Positions 6,510 to 9,306 of a DNA stretch of 9,306 nucleotides are shown in pieces (position 1 is the first letter of the stretch; each line of letters opens with the position of its first letter). A program made the translations under genes and the position numbers. The DNA comes from Methylococcaceae bacterium (GTDB taxonomy: Bacteria; Pseudomonadota; Gammaproteobacteria; Methylococcales; Methylococcaceae): contig SXQV01000249.1 of NCBI GenBank assembly GCA_005792805.1, forward strand, positions 1 to 9,306, read 5' to 3'. The notes below the pieces were generated by a model. It was not told where the DNA came from, did no database searches, and saw nothing but the letters and a program-made list of their open reading frames with translations.

Positions 6510-6581
6510 CCCCATCCTTTCTGACGATTCGCCGGCAGTAGCGGACACGATTCTGGCAAGCCAATGGCAGACAAAAGGTCG

Positions 6582-6590
6582 TGCTATTCT
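6582..6590 (+). promoter_or_regulatory. Extended -10 promoter candidate for hldE
   Basis: TGCTATTCT has the extended -10 form TG-n-TATTCT, with four of six matches in the hexamer. A weak ATGGCA lies 15 nt upstream (6564-6569). Transcription would begin near 6597, leaving only about 20 nt before the hldE start codon. This is the clearest promoter-like signal between the yccA terminator and hldE. Confidence 0.4.
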
Positions 6591-6618
6591 TTCCGGCATG
6601 CCCTCCCCTGCCTAAATC

Positions 6619-8091
6619 ATGCATCTCCCTGATTTTTCTCAAAACCGTGTCCTTGTCATTGGCGATTTGATGCTGGATCGCTACTGGCATGGCGGTACTT
6701 CCCGAATTTCCCCGGAGGCTCCGGTTCCCGTTGTCCGGGTCAATGAAATCGAAGAGCGGGCCGGCGGTGCCGGGAATGTTGCGCTGAATGTCGCCGCATT
6801 GGGCGGTCAGGTTAGCCTGCTGGGTTATCGGGGTGAAGATGAGTCTGGAATCAGTCTTCTTAAACTGCTTGAGAACGCCGGTATTGACTGTCAAATGGAG
6901 GTGCTGGGCCGCTTCCCGACGATTACGAAGCTTCGGGTGCTCAGCCGCCATCAGCAATTGATCCGGCTCGATTTTGAAGAAGACTTTCATCAAGTCGATC
7001 CGCAAACGCTGCAAAGCCTCTTCCAGCGGCGGTTGTCCGCAACCAGCATTGTGGTTCTATCCGATTATGGCAAAGGCACACTGAAGGGAATCCAGTCGCT
7101 GATTGCACAGGCCAAAGCCCAGCAAAAACCGGTTCTCGTCGATCCCAAAGGAACAGACTTCGATAAGTATCATGGAGCGACCTTGCTGACGCCCAATCGG
7201 GGCGAGTTTGAAGCGGTGTCCGGCCCCTGCCGGAGTGAGAGTGAACTGGTCGAACGTGGGCAGCTCATGCTGGCCAACCTGAACCTGGAAGCACTGCTCA
7301 TCACCCGTGGCGAGCAAGGTATGACCCTGATCCAGAGAGAACACCCCCCCCTGCATTTGCCGACACACGCCAAAGAGGTCTATGACGTGACGGGTGCCGG
7401 CGATACCGTCATTGCCACTCTCGCGGCGGGCATGGCGGCAGACATGTCCATTACCGATGCCACACGGCTTGCCAATCTGGCAGCTGGGCTGGCAGTCGCC
7501 AAACTGGGCACCGCTACCATTTCCACAGCGGAGCTGACCCAGGCACTGCGGGGACATCGCACCCAGCAGCGCGGCGTCATCGCTATCGAAGCATTGATTC
7601 CTCTGCTGGATGGTCTCCGTGCTCAAGGCGAAAAAATTGTCGTGACCAACGGCTGTTTCGACATACTCCATCCTGGCCACATCGATTACCTGCAGCGCGC
7701 CCGTGAACTGGGAGACCGGCTGCTGGTGCTGGTGAATTCAGATGCTTCCGTGCAGCGCCTGAAAGGGCCGGAGCGCCCGATCAATCCCCTGCCCCATCGC
7801 ATGACGCTGTTGGCAGCGCTGGAATGTGTGGACTGGGTCGTCTCCTTCGAGGAAGACACGCCGCGAGACATGATTGGACGCTTACTGCCCGATGTGCTGG
7901 TCAAGGGGGGGGACTACGCCGCTATCGAAACCATCGCGGGGCATGAACATGTCCTCGGGAATGGCGGAGAGGTAAAAATCCTTCCGTTTGTCGAGGGGCA
8001 CTCCACCACGGGCCTCATCGAGAAAATCACCGGACTTCACCACCCCTTGACCGATGACACCGGCTCATCGCGCACTCAGTCACCTCAATAA
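6619..8091 (+). CDS. hldE: HldE, bifunctional heptose-7-phosphate kinase / heptose-1-phosphate adenylyltransferase
   Basis: Cytoplasmic enzyme for two steps of ADP-heptose synthesis for the LPS inner core: phosphorylation of D-glycero-D-manno-heptose 7-phosphate to the 1,7-bisphosphate, and, after GmhB acts, transfer of AMP to heptose 1-phosphate. At 490 residues it is slightly longer than E. coli HldE (477) owing to a Ser/Thr-rich tail. The kinase half (about 10-315, PfkB/ribokinase fold) has GDLMLDRYW, TSRISPEAPVPVV, ITKLRVLSRHQQLIRLDFE, DPKGTDF and the catalytic DVTGAGDT (256-263). The adenylyltransferase half (about 340-475) has NGCFDILHPGH (344-354), VNSD, RLKGPERP, DWVVSFEEDTP, VKGGDY and HSTT. 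No Shine-Dalgarno sequence precedes the ATG; homology of residues 3-15 supports this start. dnaB begins 2 nt after its stop. Two 8-nt runs, C8 (7344-7351) and G8 (7905-7912), lie within the gene. Confidence 0.97.
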   Translation: MHLPDFSQNRVLVIGDLMLDRYWHGGTSRISPEAPVPVVRVNEIEERAGGAGNVALNVAALGGQVSLLGYRGEDESGISLLKLLENAGIDCQMEVLGRFPTITKLRVLSRHQQLIRLDFEEDFHQVDPQTLQSLFQRRLSATSIVVLSDYGKGTLKGIQSLIAQAKAQQKPVLVDPKGTDFDKYHGATLLTPNRGEFEAVSGPCRSESELVERGQLMLANLNLEALLITRGEQGMTLIQREHPPLHLPTHAKEVYDVTGAGDTVIATLAAGMAADMSITDATRLANLAAGLAVAKLGTATISTAELTQALRGHRTQQRGVIAIEALIPLLDGLRAQGEKIVVTNGCFDILHPGHIDYLQRARELGDRLLVLVNSDASVQRLKGPERPINPLPHRMTLLAALECVDWVVSFEEDTPRDMIGRLLPDVLVKGGDYAAIETIAGHEHVLGNGGEVKILPFVEGHSTTGLIEKITGLHHPLTDDTGSSRTQSPQ

Positions 8092-8093
8092 TC

Positions 8094-9306
8094 ATGGCCG
8101 AACGCACCCGCAAGAAAACCGGCAACGTCGAAGCGCTGAAAATCCCACCGTATTCGATCACGGCGGAACAGTCGGTCATTGGCGCACTGATGCTGGACAA
8201 ACAGGCCTGGGACAAGGTGGCCGACTTCCTCATAGAGGACGATTTCTACCGCCGGGACCATCAGCTGATTTACCGGGCCATCAAGATCCTGGCAGAGAAA
8301 CAATCGCCGCTGGATGTGATCACGCTGTCGGAGACTCTTGAGCAGCTTGGCTGGCTGGAGGAATGTGGCGGCCTCGCCTACCTGGCCACCCTGGCCAAGG
8401 AAACCCCGAGTGCAGCGAACATCGTCGCCTATGCGGAAATCGTTCGCGAGAAGTCGGTGTTACGTCAACTGATCAGTTCCGGCTCGGACATCGCCGACCT
8501 GGCCTTCTACCCGCAGGGCCGCCAGACCATCGAGCTGATCGAGACTGCCGAGCAGAGGGTATTCCACATCGCCGACCAGTACCGGCGCAAAGGTACCGGC
8601 TTCAGCCCGATCAAACCGCTACTGGCCAAGGCCATCGACCGCATCGAGATGCTGTTCCAGAAGGAGGGACACATCACCGGTGCCAGCACCGGCTTCAACG
8701 ATTTTGATGACCTGACCTCCGGCATGCAGCCGTCCGATCTGGTCATCGTGGCCGGTCGGCCGTCCATGGGTAAAACGACCTTTGCCATGAACATTGCCGA
8801 GCATGTCGCCATTAAGGAACAGGTGCCGGTCGCCGTATTCAGCATGGAAATGCCTGGAGAACAACTGGCCATGCGCATGATTTCGTCGCTGGGCCGTATC
8901 GACCAGCACCGGGTCCGCACCGGCAAGCTGGAAGATGATGAATGGCCGCGAATGACCTCGGCCATCAACATTCTGGCCGAAACCAAGCTCTATATCGACG
9001 ATACGCCAGCGATGACGCCGACCGAGGTGCGCGCCCGATGCCGCCGTCTGGCGCGGGAAAATGACGGCAAGCTGGGGTTGATTGTGCTCGATTACCTTCA
9101 GCTGATGCAGTCGCCCGGCTCGGAAAGCCGTGTCAACGAAATCTCCGACATTTCCCGGTCATTGAAAGCGCTCGCCAAGGAACTGAACGTGCCAGTCATC
9201 GCGCTTTCACAGCTTAATCGCAGCCTGGAGCAACGCCCCAACAAACGGCCGATCATGTCCGATTTGCGTGACTCCGGCGCGATCGAGCAGGACGCCGATG
9301 TCATCG
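8094..9306 (+). CDS. dnaB: Replicative DNA helicase DnaB, 3' end outside the window
   Basis: Hexameric 5'-3' helicase that unwinds the replication fork and recruits primase. 404 codons are visible of about 460-470 expected. The start ATG at 8094 gives MAERTRKK, then the usual PPYSITAEQSVIGALM. The N-terminal helical domain spans about 18-125, the linker about 135-185, and the RecA-like ATPase domain starts near 190 with TGASTGFNDFD. Walker A is GRPSMGKT (221-228), the following FSMEMPGEQL is typical, Walker B is LIVLDYLQLM (329-338), LSQLNR follows at 371-376, and the window ends within SDLRDSGAIEQDADVI. Common intein insertion points at the P-loop and in the later motifs are uninterrupted as far as the sequence goes. 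No Shine-Dalgarno sequence is seen; TAATCATG at the hldE junction suggests translational coupling. In many gammaproteobacteria dnaB follows rplI instead. Confidence 0.96.
   Translation, partial: MAERTRKKTGNVEALKIPPYSITAEQSVIGALMLDKQAWDKVADFLIEDDFYRRDHQLIYRAIKILAEKQSPLDVITLSETLEQLGWLEECGGLAYLATLAKETPSAANIVAYAEIVREKSVLRQLISSGSDIADLAFYPQGRQTIELIETAEQRVFHIADQYRRKGTGFSPIKPLLAKAIDRIEMLFQKEGHITGASTGFNDFDDLTSGMQPSDLVIVAGRPSMGKTTFAMNIAEHVAIKEQVPVAVFSMEMPGEQLAMRMISSLGRIDQHRVRTGKLEDDEWPRMTSAINILAETKLYIDDTPAMTPTEVRARCRRLARENDGKLGLIVLDYLQLMQSPGSESRVNEISDISRSLKALAKELNVPVIALSQLNRSLEQRPNKRPIMSDLRDSGAIEQDADVI

Noticed and set aside
8754..9306. Intein in dnaB
   Set aside because: The P-loop, Walker B, LSQLNR and LRDSGAIEQDAD segments read through without interruption; the last part of the gene is outside the window.
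1..9306. tRNA, rRNA, CRISPR array, insertion sequence or phage genes
   Set aside because: No cloverleaf, regularly spaced repeats, transposase motifs or terminal inverted repeats were seen; the window is nearly filled by housekeeping genes.

Overview
The window looks like ordinary chromosomal DNA of a proteobacterium, most likely a gammaproteobacterium. Pointers are a YccA-type BAX inhibitor close to the enterobacterial protein, the fused HldE kinase/adenylyltransferase of Gram-negative lipopolysaccharide (LPS) synthesis, HemJ, and a CysN that carries traces of a fused APS kinase. GC looks to be in the mid-to-high fifties per cent by eye. No mobile element, rRNA, tRNA or CRISPR array was found. 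The species cannot be fixed from the sequence.

Layout, left to right. Positions 1-1254 (+) hold the 3' part of cysN (sulfate adenylyltransferase GTPase subunit), whose C-terminus is a shrunken APS-kinase-like domain without a P-loop. It converges, with 2 bp between stop codons, on a minus-strand group. Read in its own direction, that group is a Tim44-domain membrane protein (5529-4555) closed by a good intrinsic terminator, then hemJ (4451-4029), an FmdB-type zinc ribbon protein (3980-3750), a hairpin, and comEC (3581-1257). A 259-bp divergent spacer (5530-5788) with GC-rich inverted repeats separates this group from the plus-strand genes. Those are yccA (5789-6463) with its own terminator, then hldE (6619-8091), followed after 2 nt by dnaB (8094 to the window edge).

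The genes do not form one pathway. They cover sulfate activation (cysN), DNA uptake (comEC), haem synthesis (hemJ), membrane quality control (yccA), ADP-heptose supply for LPS (hldE) and replication (dnaB). The points most worth a second look are the vestigial APS kinase domain on CysN, a nine-G run inside the Tim44-like gene with 8-nt runs in hldE, the tight hldE-dnaB junction, the near absence of a leader and Shine-Dalgarno sequence before hldE, and the structured spacer upstream of yccA. I found no clear sign of an entirely new multi-gene system.
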